DNA from: Meandrina meandrites
Taxonomy: Eukaryota; Cnidaria; Anthozoa; Scleractinia; Meandrinidae
Direction: 5' to 3'
Assembly: GCA_963693305.1 (NCBI GenBank)
Contig: OY855904.1
Span: forward strand, 11,079,496 to 11,143,495
DNA: 64,000 nt
Under the pieces are notes generated by a model. That model worked only from the letters and a program-made list of their open reading frames with translations. It had not been told where the DNA came from and did no database searches. Positions 11,231 through 24,200 of this stretch are shown here, one piece after another. The number at the start of each line of letters is the position of its first letter. Position 1 is the first letter of the stretch. The position numbers were made by a program, and so were the translations under genes.

Positions 11231-11964
11231 ACATACTGGAAGTTCCCCGCCGGGTCGGCTGATAGTTGCCCGCGGAAATTTGATGTTCTTAAAACAAATA
11301 TTAGCCCGAGAAGCGAAGCCTCTTGAATTATTTTTAATTTTTCAGGATGAAAGACTTGAAAGCTGAAATGTAACAAACGAAACAAAACTAGACCCACAAA
11401 ATGCACACCAGTACTATCCATCCGGGTATTTTCCTCGGACGGGCACTGTGTGACAGTATCTCTCCGCGGATGAACACTATCGCATCACGCTATTAATTTA
11501 AACCAATGAGAAACGAAGAAGATTTAGTGGTGAACTGTTACGTAACACCGTCGTAATCTGAGCTTGGGCTGCCTGTGGCAGCATATGTCACGGCTGAACA
11601 TCTCTCTCACAAAATGCGACATTACTCAGTGCTGATTACGTTTTAGGACTTATATGTTTTTATCAAGTTTTTGCTGATAAAGGTGACCAAGAGATCACGA
11701 TCCTATCTTTTAAGGCATGCCCACTCTCACGTACACAGGTTTATATTGCTATAGAACTATTCCATACATTTCAATTATTCCAAAGGAAATGAAGACGTCC
11801 GAATTGCTCGAAGTGTAATGCAAGATTCATCTGTACATATAGACCTTACGTGCTAGATTTACATTCCAGTGGAATAAAAAGAACACTATATTGTACCTAA
11901 AAGAAAACTATGCTTCAAAATGTGTTGGTTGAGAAACAGGGGGCTGTGGTCATTTAATCTTTAT

Positions 11965-11994
11965 CGGGGGGGGGGGGGGGGAGGGGGGAGGGGG
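11965..11994. repeat. Poly-G tract
   Basis: Near-continuous G run broken by single A residues. Similar runs occur at 38648-38676, 40363-40380, 57303-57322 and, as C, at 37826-37838 and 59301-59315. On the G strand they could form G-quadruplexes; they are also prone to assembly error. Confidence 0.8.
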
Positions 11995-12654
11995 GCTTGA
12001 TTAACCTTTGAAGATATGAGGCCCAGGGAGCGAGGTTTATAGCTGTTGCGTTGGCAGAGTGACCGGTGTCCAGACTATTTCTAGAACAGGTTTCTAACCA
12101 CACGTACATCCTCTTGACCACCTCACCTTTTTTTCCGAAGTTGTTCCGAATTAAGATTCTAACGCCGGATGTCAAGCCGGTAAGATTTTGTTTGTCAGTT
12201 ATATTATGAAAACTCGTCGAACCAGGAAGCGAAATGACGATTGCCATCAATCACTCAAGTGTATGATTTTTTTTGTTTGTTTATTGTTTTGGTCTGTCTA
12301 AAAATCGATAAAAACCGCAAACAGTGGTGATCCACACCGGCAAACCGGCCCGTCTATTGGCAGCGACTAATCCATTATTGCAAGCCACAAGAAACCGAGG
12401 GACGTAACTTTTACGAAAGTCCGTAAGCGACGATTTCACCCTTCCCGGGAGGGCAGACTACACCTAACACAGTAAAAAGGCACAAAGGTCCCTGAGAAAG
12501 TTCCCGTTCGTGTCCGCTATTGTCCAACAAGGAATAAGCCCAACAGCGTAAATAACCCCCATAACCGCAATAAAGAGAACCTTGTAGCTCATTTGCGCTT
12601 TTATATAATTTCCAAGACCCCCTGTGCAGTTGCACAAATTAAAGACTAATGAAG

Positions 12655-12692
12655 ATCAATGAAAGAGTCTCGGTCAATGAAAGAGTCTCGGT
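12655..12692. repeat. Short tandem duplication
   Basis: The 18-bp unit TCAATGAAAGAGTCTCGG occurs twice in tandem. Confidence 0.75.
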
Positions 12693-15600
12693 CTTTGAGC
12701 ACTGAGCAGACTGAGCAAGTCACATAGCATTTCCCGATGTATATCAACCGCATTGTCTTTTCAATGCTTTGAGTGTCCGAAAATAGCCATTTTAAAGATT
12801 TGAGGGAAATGAAGCTTAGCACTAAGCCAAAGTGAAGTAACTGGAGCAACCATGAACGCCTGAAAACGTGTTTTGGCGGGAGCGCGCATTAAAGACAATT
12901 TTGATAACTACAAAGTTCAAATTATTCCCCGAGGCAGTATCAAACTGTGCGCATTGTTTAGATTCTCCTGGGCGCTCCCGGTGGAGTTGGATTCGAGAAG
13001 TTAAAACGCGTAAGGTTACGTCAAACTTGTACGTTTTTTGGGTCACCCTATCCCAGGTAAGCGAATTTTCTACCGAGATGACGACACCTCTGGAACTTTC
13101 GGCACCTCGCAGCCGTGTGGGCAGACATAACGCTGACAAAGCGGTATTGTATTTCACCAATCGGTGATGAGTGACAAAGCCGTATTCAATTGCACCAATC
13201 ACTATTGTTCTATTATTAACCGCGTAAACCTTCTTATGTGATCAATCGTGCGTTGCATTGAATCGATCGTGTTTATTACGGCTGGCAAAGAGACGATTAT
13301 GTTGCATATTGAAGGTAAGAAATGTTCTTTAGTGTTTCTTTCTTCACGATGGGAAAACTTCAACGTATCACGCGTAAGGTTTGATGTTCAAATTTGGTCC
13401 TTGTTGTCGTGACACGGTGGTGTGTTGGAATTCAAGGATAGATCGATCTTGAGCTATGCGATCGTTCCTTGAGTTCGTATACACATTTCAGTGTCCGTTT
13501 TAATCGCTTCAGAATGTTCCGTATCGTCTGTCAACAATTCGAACACGCAAAGAAGACAACTTTCACGAGCACATGTACGTTCATGGAAGTTTAATGTGAA
13601 ACACAGCGGTATAACTTGAGCGTTTTGTAATCTCCCGTGTAAAATGTATGCATCAAAGAGTGATTGCCAATACTCCAAACGGCACCCTCTGTTTTGACGA
13701 CAAAAAAATCCTATCCACTTCTTAACGCGTCGAATTTAAAAGCATAAGTTTCACGTACAATCGCTAAAAATTCTTGTATTCGTCTCTAAAAAGATGCGTT
13801 TACATGTTTACACAATCCTCCGTTATGAACCGAGTTCTCTCTTCGCTGATTGTGTACTTAGGTTGCCATATTCTTTGTTTTAATTGATTTCATTTCGTAT
13901 TCTGTGTGCAATCATTGTTTTCGCGGTATTAACTAATGTACATCATTTAATAGTTAAATAACTCATAATTGTATCTCTAGAAGAAATTTTTTAAGCCTGA
14001 TTTTGGTTTCAGTTCAGGAAAGCGAACGCAAACTAAGACAATTAACTTCAGGCTATTAATAATGTTGAATAAGTGCTGGCGTGGGTTCATTAAGCCGACT
14101 TTGGATGCAAATTGCTCGTAGAACATCAATAATTGTCAGTTTTTGAGGCGAAGTGATATAAATCATTGTCGATTCGGTTCAAAAACGACGTTTTGTACAA
14201 GAAAACCAAGGTCATGTGCTCGCTAACGACTTCGGTCAGCACTTGAGATATGATTAGTTGACTGGTTTTGTGTGAAATTCTTTGTATGATAAGGAGTAAT
14301 AGCCAGTAATAGGATACAAGGGCAGGGCAGAGTCTTTGGCTTTTTTACAGTTGCAGAATTCTTAATCTTGCAGAGGAATATTTAGCCGTCCTGCTATGTC
14401 AAAGGAACATTTTGGTCAATACTATTAGCCAGATGCTGCTTATTACCAAGTGAAAAGAACCAATAAACCACTCGAATACGTCACTTCCGGTAGCAGAAGG
14501 TCCGAGTACAAAAGCAGTGTCATCTTTATTCAGGTGTATTTTAAGAGAGTTATATGATTTTGTAAGAGTTGTCTAGACAGGAATGTTTGAACAAGTTTCT
14601 TAGCATAACCTCGGGGCAAGTTTTTCAAATATCTGTGGAGTTCGAACTTCCGAGTGCTACATAAATTCGCCGGCTCATTAGGAAAATCAAAATTCAAGAG
14701 TAGAATTATTAGATTGAAAGAAAGCGACTATTAACCGGAATCGAAACAGTTGAATGAGCACAAAATCTTCAAAGATTAATCATTATCAGTAGGAAAAAAT
14801 CTTACTTTGCTTAGTATCCGACCGCAGTAATTTCAAGTGTTGCCTTTCAGGCCTAGCTTGTTGAGAGATTAACGATGACTAAATTACAAGGAAAAACCCT
14901 CCTGTCGCATGTCACGTTCAGTTCGCGCTAGATTAGTGATCCATGACTGTAAGAGAGGATTCGGAAGGGTGTGAAATGCTTTCACGCCTTATACTTTTGC
15001 AAGGAAAATGTGTGGGTGATTAATTATTTTCTTGTCGTCGGCACAGCTGGATAGCAGTGTGATCTGACAATTCACTTGTGGTCTCTCGCCATACTGTCAT
15101 TTCAAACAGGTATTTTTCACCCTTCGTCTTTCATATAAAGCAATTGAGGGTTATTTAGGATACAGGATCATTTCATATCTTAACCAGGTTCCGGCCAGGG
15201 CTTATATATTGTTTGTATTGCGGAAAGACTGACGAATTAACCAAAATATTTCCTTACGTCAAAAAGTACGTATTGGGAAACAACCAGCAGTTACTATAGA
15301 ATGGTTTTCATTGCTGAAAGTTTTGATGAAATCAGCGCATTTTCCCGGGCTGTCGCGTAATTTTACGTGCGTAATTTATGTACTAGGTAAAAGAAGGAAT
15401 GCTTGAGTTTGCAAAAAAAAAAAAACAATTGAAAGGACGCAAAGCCGTCCATACTTTTCTTGATTTTTATATTTTACACAGTCACGTAAACTACTCCCTT
15501 AAAACTATGCGACAGTGGAAACCCGTATTGCGAAGTTTAAATGGCACAAACTTTAAAGACGAGCCTTCGTCCTATTTTTTTATTTTCGGAAATCTCATAA

Positions 15601-16485
15601 TAAAGGCTTTTATTAGAATATATCACTGGTCAAATGCAATGCTGTTTCTGGCTTTTCCTTGGTTTTATCTTGTCTTGGAGAACATAATGAGAAGAGAACT
15701 TTATATGCTGGCATGGGATTTATAAACTTCCGTTGACAACAAAGCCGTCTGGTCGAGTTTTCGTCTTAACGTCTTTAGTGGCAAAAATATCACAGCAGAT
15801 TGGTAAGGTTTAACATTAAGCCGTTAATCTTTGAGACCTGAGCTCAAAATACTGTTTCTGCGAACTGATTATTATTCTGAGAAGTTGGTTTGTGTTGTAC
15901 ATATGAAGACCTTTCAACTGATTTTTGTCACCTGAGCTTTAGACAATGTACATGGACTGAGTTTGTAAGGAGAAAATTTATTATTTATCAAGTGTTTGGA
16001 ATTAAGTGGTTAAAGTTTTTTTGATTTGCAGTGTCTGTGGGAAGTACAGTATCCTACTAACTATGTTAGAGTTTAACACACACACACGCGATGATTGGCC
16101 GCAAGTTTCCATAGAAATTATCATCTTTTGTTCACTGATGTCGCACTGGAGATTTTGTAAATAAAGCAAAACATTAGAGAAAGAGGCTGAGGAAAAAAGG
16201 GTGTCTTGGATGATTCTAGAAGACAGAGTATTTCGCGGTTTGTTTTGCTTCACTATTCTTCTTGAAAGCGGAATTATTGATGTTGCTAGACCGTGTCACA
16301 AGACCGAATATTTTTGGCAACGTCATACCCAAAGGATTACTTACGGTGCTTATGCGCTTACAGCACGAATTAGAAAGTCGAATTTTCTTGGAACCTTTGG
16401 TTGAATGTGCTCTCTGTTTAAATTTGTTTTTAGTTGCCTGAGAGGCGGTTGGTCGACAAATAGGAACTAAAGCAAGAAGGAAGCC

Positions 16486-19261
16486 ATGTCGTCTTCATCG
16501 CAGAGAGCTTTCAGAAGCCGAAGTAAGACACTGCCCCTACCCGCTAGGGTGAAGATAGAGAAAACGATTTCTCAGGAATCCAGATCAAGGTCGCCTCTTC
16601 CTTTCAGAAGGTGAGCAATCAGCCCTAGATAGTAATCGCGTTGTATAATGCGAGCAGTCGGCCTCATGCGTCTGGGAACCGAGGGAAAGAAGAAGCCACG
16701 CACCCTTGTTTTCTCTCGTGCGTTTCTGCTGCTCGCTTTTTACAATTTTGTGTGCTCTATTCCAATTGGTGTTATCTTTGTTATTTAATTTTGTTTAGGG
16801 AACCCTCCTGCTACAACGTGTAAACCGCAAACCTAGAGGTCTTGTTTATTTTAGTATTGGACAAAGCAGTAACATGAAAGTTGTCGGTAATGGCCGATAC
16901 GTTAAGCAGAAGAGGAAATGCGATAGATTCCGGATGAGCGCTGCAAGATAAATTAACTTAACGGTGAAATTTATAAACAGCTCTTGGCTTGGAATATTTA
17001 TTTTACTATCTTTCCTGACTTACAAAGTTCCTTTCCACAGTGGAATAAACAGATCACTTAAGAAGCATTCCCGCCCACATCGATGTTGTTTATGGCGGCT
17101 GGCGCATGGCTCTATTGTTATGACTTGTAAACCACATGTCAAAGGTCTTGTTTATTTTACTGAAGGACAAAGGCATTACATAAAACACTGAACCTAAAGT
17201 TATAACATCTTGGTCTCTTTGGATCGTCACGTTTCTGTTTGCATTTCTGTCTGTTAGCGTTGCGTGGCACCCCAATCAGTGAAAAGGTCTGTTACTGAAA
17301 TGGTGTGGTTGCTTTTGTTTCGCAGATTAGCAGACCTCTTGAAAAGGAAAAAAAAGCGTGGAAAAGGAGATGGAGACTCACTAAATTCCTTGCCTTTAGA
17401 AAGGCAAAGTTGGTACCATGGCAAGATCACGGCAGACTATGCGGAGCGTTACCTGCGTCGTGACGGCAACTTCCTGGTGCGTGAAGACCCTGCCAAGCCT
17501 GGCAGCTGTTTCATTGTGGTGCGACACAAACGGTCGCCCGTACACATACCGCTTTGCAAAGTGAACTCGTCGAAAGGAACTAGGATTAAGTATAGATTGG
17601 AAGATTCCTCGAACAGTTTTGATTCCATAGCTGAATTGATCAACTATTATATCACCGAAAAGAGACCGTTATCTCCGAACACTTCAGCTATTATCACGCA
17701 TGCCGTCAGCCGGGATGCAACTCTGTTATCTGCAGACGACTTAAAAAGTCTTAATGCAAATCACCATAACAGGTATGTCTCCAATACCGGCCCGTCCAAT
17801 CTGTGTCCGGCAAAACCCCCTGGAACTGGGCCTTTGCGGCAAAAGAACATCGACAAGATGGCACGCAAGAATAGTGACCCTGGATTGCATCTTGAGATTA
17901 ATCACAATGGAAATAAAACTCGACACTTTACGGTCAGCTCTCGGGAGGATAATGGTCTTTCATGCTCGCCGGAAAATTTACAGTGGACAGTTCAGTCGAA
18001 ACAACGCGAAAAAATTCCTGAAGTATTCCGCGCAAAGGCTGCTAAAGATGAAAATATTTCAGAAAGGTTCTACGAGACGCCACTGGGAGAAAATGAAGAA
18101 GATCATGCGGAAAAGGGCACTTTAGAAGATCCGGAACATTTTTATGAGGATCCCAACAAGAAGGAAAATTTGGATGACTTTTATGACAAACCAAGTGAAA
18201 AGGAAGACCCATCAATGTTAGTTGGTGAAGTGAACAAAAAGGAAAACTGTGATGGACAAAACGAGGAAGAAACCCTTGATAGCTATTACGACAAACCTAC
18301 TGAAGATGGTAGCAGTGGAACTTTTTACGATAAACCATCAACTATGGATGATTCTCAAGGATTTTATGACAAACCATCTAACAAATTTAGTGAAGCTAGT
18401 CTGCCTGATGACATCAGAGCCAGCCAGGAGAATCTGTTTTATGACCATCCAAGAGGCAGTACTGATGGCTTGTATGATAGACCCAAGGGAAGCGAAGATG
18501 ACCTTTACGACAAACCCCCAGCCAAGCCCAAAAGAACAGAGTCGTTACGAAACTCAGATCCAACCGTGTCTGACAAAGTTGGCAAGATTCGTCCACAACT
18601 GAAGACAAGATGCAGCGCGCCTGCCTTGCAGACCTTCGCCGTGGGCGGAGCAGCGTCACGGTTGCCCCCGAGTAGCTGCTCCGAACCACGTTTCAACGCT
18701 CTCCCAGAGAAAAGGCATTCGGGCGCTGAGCTACTGATGAGACATGCCACGTCTAGCGATATTACTTCTGACGGCATCAATTTAGAGGTTGAAGAGTGCT
18801 ACTCTACTCCTCCATCGAGGCCAAACAAAAGTCCATCGTCCTCTGGATCTGACTTTGGCTCGCACGAAAACCAAGAGATATATGATGTCCCAACCGATTC
18901 GAGTTCTACACCAGAGCAGGTGCTGCCCTCAAATTCAACCCACGACAGCGATAAAGTTGAGGGTCCAAAGGATAAACAAGACAAATCTAGGCGCAGCGGA
19001 CCCATGGACAAAAAGGGGATATTTTTAAATGTGATGAAGAAAATAGGCGAAAAATTGCTTTTGCCTTTCTTGGAGAGCGACTGCCTTACCCTCGCTAGAC
19101 ATATGACCCGCGTGGATCTCACATTGCAGTGGGGCGAAGAGCCGCATCGCCAGTCTTGGACTATCGAGGATGGCACTGGAGGAGCCAAAGGCCTGGAGAT
19201 TCTTACACTCCCTCAAGGCAGGGACAAAAGGGCCCAGTTACTGACAAGGTCAGCATTTGTT

Positions 19262-19295
<34 letters not shown>

Positions 19296-21167
19296 GCTGT
19301 GTGGCTGTTCAGTTTCTCCTTGAAGCTCAACATAGAACTTGAGCGGTGAAACCTCGACATTGCAGAAGTCTCAGTCCCCATTTCCTAATGAAATAGTTCG
19401 GCTCTTACTTAACAATTATTCCACGAGCGAGCGTTGGATATGAGATGGAAGATAACCAACGAGGCCCGTAGCGCTGATGTGGCTATAACTACCTTATATC
19501 CAACAAGCGCGAGTGGAATAATTGTTTTACTAAAAGCTCCCAGGCTGTTCTCGCTGACGCCTACACCTACCATATTTGCTCATATTCCATGGCCTGAAAA
19601 GGAATCAAAACTTAGGAATCACAATATACCATGGCTAGTTTTTAATAAAAATTCATACATGTACACGTCTCCCGTCAACGATCTATTTATAAGTCATTTT
19701 TTTTCTTTGTAGATTTGCCAACGTGACACACTGGGTGGCGACCCTCGTGGTGGCTGCAGGGGACCTGGGTAAGAGAGGTAAAGTGCTCAGTAAACTCATC
19801 GAACTGGCTGATGTACTGAGCGATAAACTTGGAAATCTCGTCTCGTTCATGGCTATCATGGAAGGACTCGCCTTACCGCAGGTACTGCTTAATTCTCTTT
19901 TATCCTCTTTGTGCAACAGCAAAAATATTTATCAATGATCGTGTTCGAGCGTGTTGGGTTTGAAGCCTATCGGAAAAAATTCATTGAGAAAGGACTTGTT
20001 CAGCTTGTGCGTTGTACAGTTCTCAGAGCCGTAGGCAGGATTTTGCTTGCCGGGGTGGGTGCGAGCACCGGAAGCATGAGCGTTTTGGGGGAATCCGGGA
20101 GTATTTTTCCCCGAGAATTTTTGAAAAAATCGAGTTGTTGAAGTTCACTTTTTCCTGCATTCTGAGATTACGGGGGCCTTTGCGGCGCCTGAGGGGGTGC
20201 ACTCATCGCACACCCGTCGCCACCCCCCCTCCTTGCGTACGGTCCCGAAAATATCCTCATGCTTGATATGCATGCGATTTAGAGTATTTGTATGGACTAC
20301 TCCGATCCCACTTTATACTCTGTTGCTAGTGAAATGTTGAAAATACGATTTAAGCGTGTACGTTAGGCTCGATTACAAGCCGCTGTTCGGGGAATGAGGA
20401 ACAAAGACCGAACTCGAGAGAGCGGCGGAAATCGAGCCTACGTGTACCTCAGATTGTTGTTTGGTTCAAAAGGCATATACTACAACTTTCTGAATTTAGA
20501 AAATTACTTTCTGGTTGTTAGGTTGAAACATCATATAAAAAAGAACACCGCGAGGGTGGCGTAGTTTGTTAGACACTGTCGCTTTCTCTGCCTTCTGCGA
20601 ATATTTTTGGCACAAACTCCGCGCAAATTAGATGTGTGTACAGGACTGATCTATGGTCTCTCTTGTCAGGTAACACGGCTTCACCACACGTGGTCATGCC
20701 TCCATCATCAGTGTTGCCCCACAGCTATTCTCTACCACAGCACCCTCAAGCCATTAGCAGGACTCCTAAGCTCGGGGGCTCCCAGCCCTTTTCCAGGAGT
20801 GTGCCTACCTTACATTATACCGTTGGTTAGGTATATGGAAATGACCCCAGATGAAATTCTCAACGACTGGGCGCACGCTGAGGTGGACCTCGGGCTAGAG
20901 ACCATTGTAGCGCACTTGGACTCTGGACGCACTCTCACTCAACAGCTGGACGAGTTCCGTAGGGAGGCTGTGGCTCGCCTGCAAAAAGACGAATACGTTG
21001 TAGATTGTAAGCTCATGGAGTATTTTCAAGAAAAGTTAAATGTGGGAAATGTGCTAGGACTGGGCCCTGATCCAACAAACCGGACAAACAAATTAAGAAC
21101 CTTGCTGCAATGGCTCTCTGAAAATGCAGAACATCCTACCAATACCGAAACCTCCGGCGTTTTATAG
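16486..21167 (+). CDS. BCAR3: NSP-family adaptor (BCAR3/SH2D3-like): SH2, YxxP array, RasGEF-like Cas-binding domain
   Basis: Four coding exons, 16486-16610, 17326-19248, 19713-19881 and 20670-21167, join with consistent phase and GT/AG borders into 904 codons plus TAG. Human BCAR3 and SH2D3C are of similar size. NSP proteins bind Cas scaffolds through a RasGEF-like domain that has lost exchange activity, and relay integrin and receptor signals. The SH2 domain runs from about W71 (QSWYHGKITADYAERYL) to residue 170, with the phosphate-binding FLVRED arginine at R94. A basic KRKKKRGKG stretch precedes it. Residues 291-438 hold nine tandem YxxP motifs (YETP, YEDP, YDKP and variants), with two more at 534 and 561. 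The C-terminal part (about 605-904) has the NSP signature: DCLTLARHMTRVDL, GLEILTLPQGRD, and VTRLHHTW in the last exon. The start is the first ATG of exon 1, behind a likely 5' UTR acceptor (TTTTTAG at 16433). Invertebrates usually have one gene for the BCAR3/SH2D3A/SH2D3C trio, so the symbol marks the family rather than strict orthology. No Cas gene is in the window. Confidence 0.9.
16820..17185. repeat. Diverged direct repeat in intron 1 of the NSP gene
   Basis: About 50 bp around GGTCTTGTTTATTTTA at 16835 recurs around 17140, with the flanking words TGTAAACC and GGACAAAG also shared. Confidence 0.5.
19258..19294 (+). repeat. (TTG)n microsatellite just inside intron 2 of the NSP gene
   Basis: About eleven TTG units begin some 10 bp after the 5' splice site (ACAAG/GTCAGC at 19248/19249). 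If the intron is retained they are read in frame as a Leu run, followed by a stop at 19340-19342. Confidence 0.8.
19411..19526. mobile_element. Palindromic MITE in intron 2 of the NSP gene
   Basis: AACAATTATTCCAC at 19411-19424 is exactly mirrored at 19513-19526, and the arms continue imperfectly (GAGCG, GGATATGAG / TTATATCC). Total 116 bp, no ORF. Confidence 0.7.
20030..20260. repeat. GC-richer low-complexity/repeat-like stretch in intron 3
   Basis: G-rich and C-rich runs, such as GGGGGTGCACTC and CGCCACCCCCCCTCC, in otherwise AT-rich intron sequence. Probably a degenerate repeat; no family assigned. Confidence 0.3.
20354..20447. repeat. Short palindromic element in intron 3 of the NSP gene
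   Basis: CGTGTACGTTAGGCTCGATT is mirrored by AATCGAGCCTACGTGTAC about 55 bp downstream. MITE-like. Confidence 0.5.
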
Positions 21168-21208
21168 AGAAACGGACTTAATACACGAGTATTTAACATA
21201 TTTTCGAG

Positions 21209-21214
21209 AATAAA
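21209..21214 (+). terminator. Likely polyadenylation signal of the NSP gene
   Basis: AATAAA lies 42 bp after the TAG stop at 21165-21167, a common distance for a compact 3' UTR. A cleavage site cannot be seen. Confidence 0.55.
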
Positions 21215-24200
21215 ATAGTTTGTATCGATGTAATTGGTTGTAAACCATCGTAACCATTTCATTTCCAAGCTGAACATCTGTGTGAATTCTTTTCTTTTAA
21301 CGTCATTTTGCGAGTTTGAGTTTGGTGGTGCAGACAATGTCCTCCAGTTGATCATTGTCTATGTTCTCATCAACTGTCAGCTTGACATCCACTGTTTTGA
21401 AATTGGCCCTTGATCACTTGGGAATGATATGGTTACGTGTGCTTACATGAGCCTATTTTAGGACATTTCGTAAAGTTTATGTCACAATTTTCTCAGTCGT
21501 TTTTTCGCCAGATTTCCGGCATATGTTTTCGCTGTTTTTAAGCAGTGGTCGTTTCGTTAAGTGGAGTAGTTTGTTAGGTCTTTTCTGTTGTAAATAATTC
21601 AAATCAAATAGTTACAAAGACTTTTATACAACATCAGAAAGTTTTAATTCTTTGAGCATCGTTCGTTCAATGTTTTACATGTAATAAGTTAAGAATGAAT
21701 AATGAGTGTATATTGTAGTCAAAGCTAACCGCGATTTGAAGATGACGGAAGTTACCCATAAAGTAATGATGACGTCATCTTAACCGGTGTTCGGAAATCA
21801 TCGACTTGTTGTCGTATTTCGTTCGGTTTCTCACGAACAACTCGCGTTGTAGAATCAATTTTTAGGTCGACTACAACTCAAAATAGAAAGCAAATATTTT
21901 CTCAATATTGCGAACACAGAAGTGTTGTACACATTTAGTTTTCAAAATGTAAATAATTGCTGTATCTATATAGACTGAAAAGTAAATTAAAGAGCAATGG
22001 TAATTAATAGTTTCTAGACTGACTTAAAAAAAAGAGCTTTCAATGAATGGCAATGGTAATCAAAGTTATGGTAATCAAAACTCAGTTAAATTTGAGAGAA
22101 ATTTCAGTCCGATACACTGGTGCCTTGCCTCCACTCCAACGTTGGTACAGTTCTAGTCCAATCGAAAAGTAGGCTCCTTTCACCTTCAAAGTCAAGCCTG
22201 AAGAGAATTAATTCGGTTCAATCGTAAAAGGGGCTTTGTCACGGATTTTAACAGATTATTGAACAGCCAAAATTTATATTTCTGTCGAAGGAAAACCAAA
22301 TATAATGGGTCATTTTTATTAACAATTGTTTTATTAATTAGAGCACTGAGACTGTTTAACAAGCGCCTTTGGCTGCGGATGACTTGAATGGAAATGGTTT
22401 ACAACTTGAAAGAGTAATGCTAAACTTTTCAAGTTGTTTCTGAGCGTCTTCAAAAAATCAATATTTATAGCCTTAGTTTGATTTCTATCCGCAGAATTAA
22501 GGTCATATCTTCCTTTAAATGTTCAAAGATAATGTTTTTCATGGGTTAAGTTGCCCACCACTAATTTCAGAACAGTTTAGACCAAAAATCTGCGAAATCC
22601 TCCTGACGTAGCTCCTTTAACGTTTAGGGGATGATGCCCTTGCGCGTTATAATGAAAGCTCTCGGCTAAAGAAAACCATCAATAGAAGTTGCTTATTATG
22701 CTGCGCCGTGAGTTGTTAAAACTCGTGTCAGGATGAAACCCTAGCGTGTGACCATTATTTAGTAGTATTTTCATGTTGTGCTGTTTATTGCTTTACGGCT
22801 GTGGATAACCCCTAGCATGTGACCATTCAAATGAAAGATACGTTCATGTGGAGCTGTTTGTTGTGCTTCAAAGGGGATGGTTTGAACTTGAATGTCTGTC
22901 AGTGGATGAAACCCAAGTGCTCGTTTGTGTGACCATTCAAATGAAAGCTATTGAGCAGCACTTGATGAAATTGGCACATGGAGGTGATAATAGTAAAGTC
23001 GTTCGTGTGTTTAGAAACCAGTTCGCTACGTTTTTTTTATGTAAACGAAAAACCGAGGCCTCGTCCGTGAGCGTACGACATTTCTCTCACACACAGAAGC
23101 CGTGGTCATGGTCAGTTAAACATAAGAACTACATGAAAGCATGCAATCAGGTTTGAAACGCATTTGATGTACCACTGGCTCTGAAATCCAACGTTTTTTC
23201 ATCTGGAAGGGCTTCAAACTCCCTCACTCCAAAGGGAATCTACCAACAGTGACTCAGATCACAATGTGAGTCGTTTCTTCAACACCCATGAATACATTTT
23301 ATTAAAATACTTTTATAAAAACACAAAAGAAGTTAACCAAGTTTATTACACAGTCTGTGGCCGCCGTTCTCTCCTACAAAGAAAAAGAGAGAGAGCGGAC
23401 GAAAAAGTCGTTACAATTGCCTAACGAGAAATTCGCAGAGGGATGTTGACCGATATTGGAGCCGTGATTTCTGAGTGAAAAGCCTGTTGTTGAAGAATGT
23501 ATTCGTAACTTACTACGCGCCTTTAATTAACAATACTTCCCAAAGAGAAATAAAATTGAATACACGTAGTATAGTAATCCCAAATTGGATGTTAATATTG
23601 ATTACAGCTATATTCAAAAACCTACTTTAAACGTCTTAAACAGGTTAACCATCAAAGCACCGGACAATTTTGGTCCATTCAGGGCAAATTTATCTTCTTA
23701 ACTTTTATCAATTCCAAGACGGAATTGCTGATATTAAGGCCACTAATTAAGGTCAATTGGCTTTCAAATAGCAGGTGCAATTGTAAAGGAAAGTTTCATA
23801 TCACCCTGAACAAAACGAATCAAGGTTTAACCCTTTTACAGACCAAAGTTGCCAATGTACAGAGCTGACTTTTTTTTTCTCAATTTCTTCTACAAACAGC
23901 CCAAAGTAAAGTACTATTCAGTGCCTTCATCCATAGATTCCAAGTTACAATCACATATCCTGACTCTGGAAGTGAAAAGTTTAAGGTACAAGGGATACAG
24001 TGGACATTTCTAGCGAATGTTGTTATTCACCAGCTTGCCTTCTACGTCTTAAGCTCTTAGCTATCAAATCCCGAGAGTTAACACATGTTTATTGTCAGAT
24101 TTTAAATTAGGACACGATCTTTGAATGAAAGTTGGTTACTCCATCAATATGCTTTATAGGCTTAACAAATGCCGGTCCATTTCGGGGCATACGTCAAATA

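Larger units (their letters stand above)
7954..16430. other. Large region without a supported protein gene
   Basis: I find only repeats (entries at 8336, 9810, 10858, 11965 and 12657) and chance ORFs. Overlapping ORFs on both strands at 9.7-10.8 kb and 12.8-13.2 kb reflect low stop density in somewhat GC-richer DNA. The stretch 13250-13313 ends in a good donor (GAAG/GTAAGA at 13310) and could be a 5' untranslated exon of the NSP gene, but nothing confirms this. Confidence 0.5.

Noticed and set aside
15399..15725. 108-codon + strand ORF starting with a Lys run
   Set aside because: The Lys run comes from a poly-A tract and the rest resembles translated AT-rich intergenic DNA.
18799..19188. Minus-strand ORFs opposite the NSP exon
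   Set aside because: Shadows of the conserved + strand frame.
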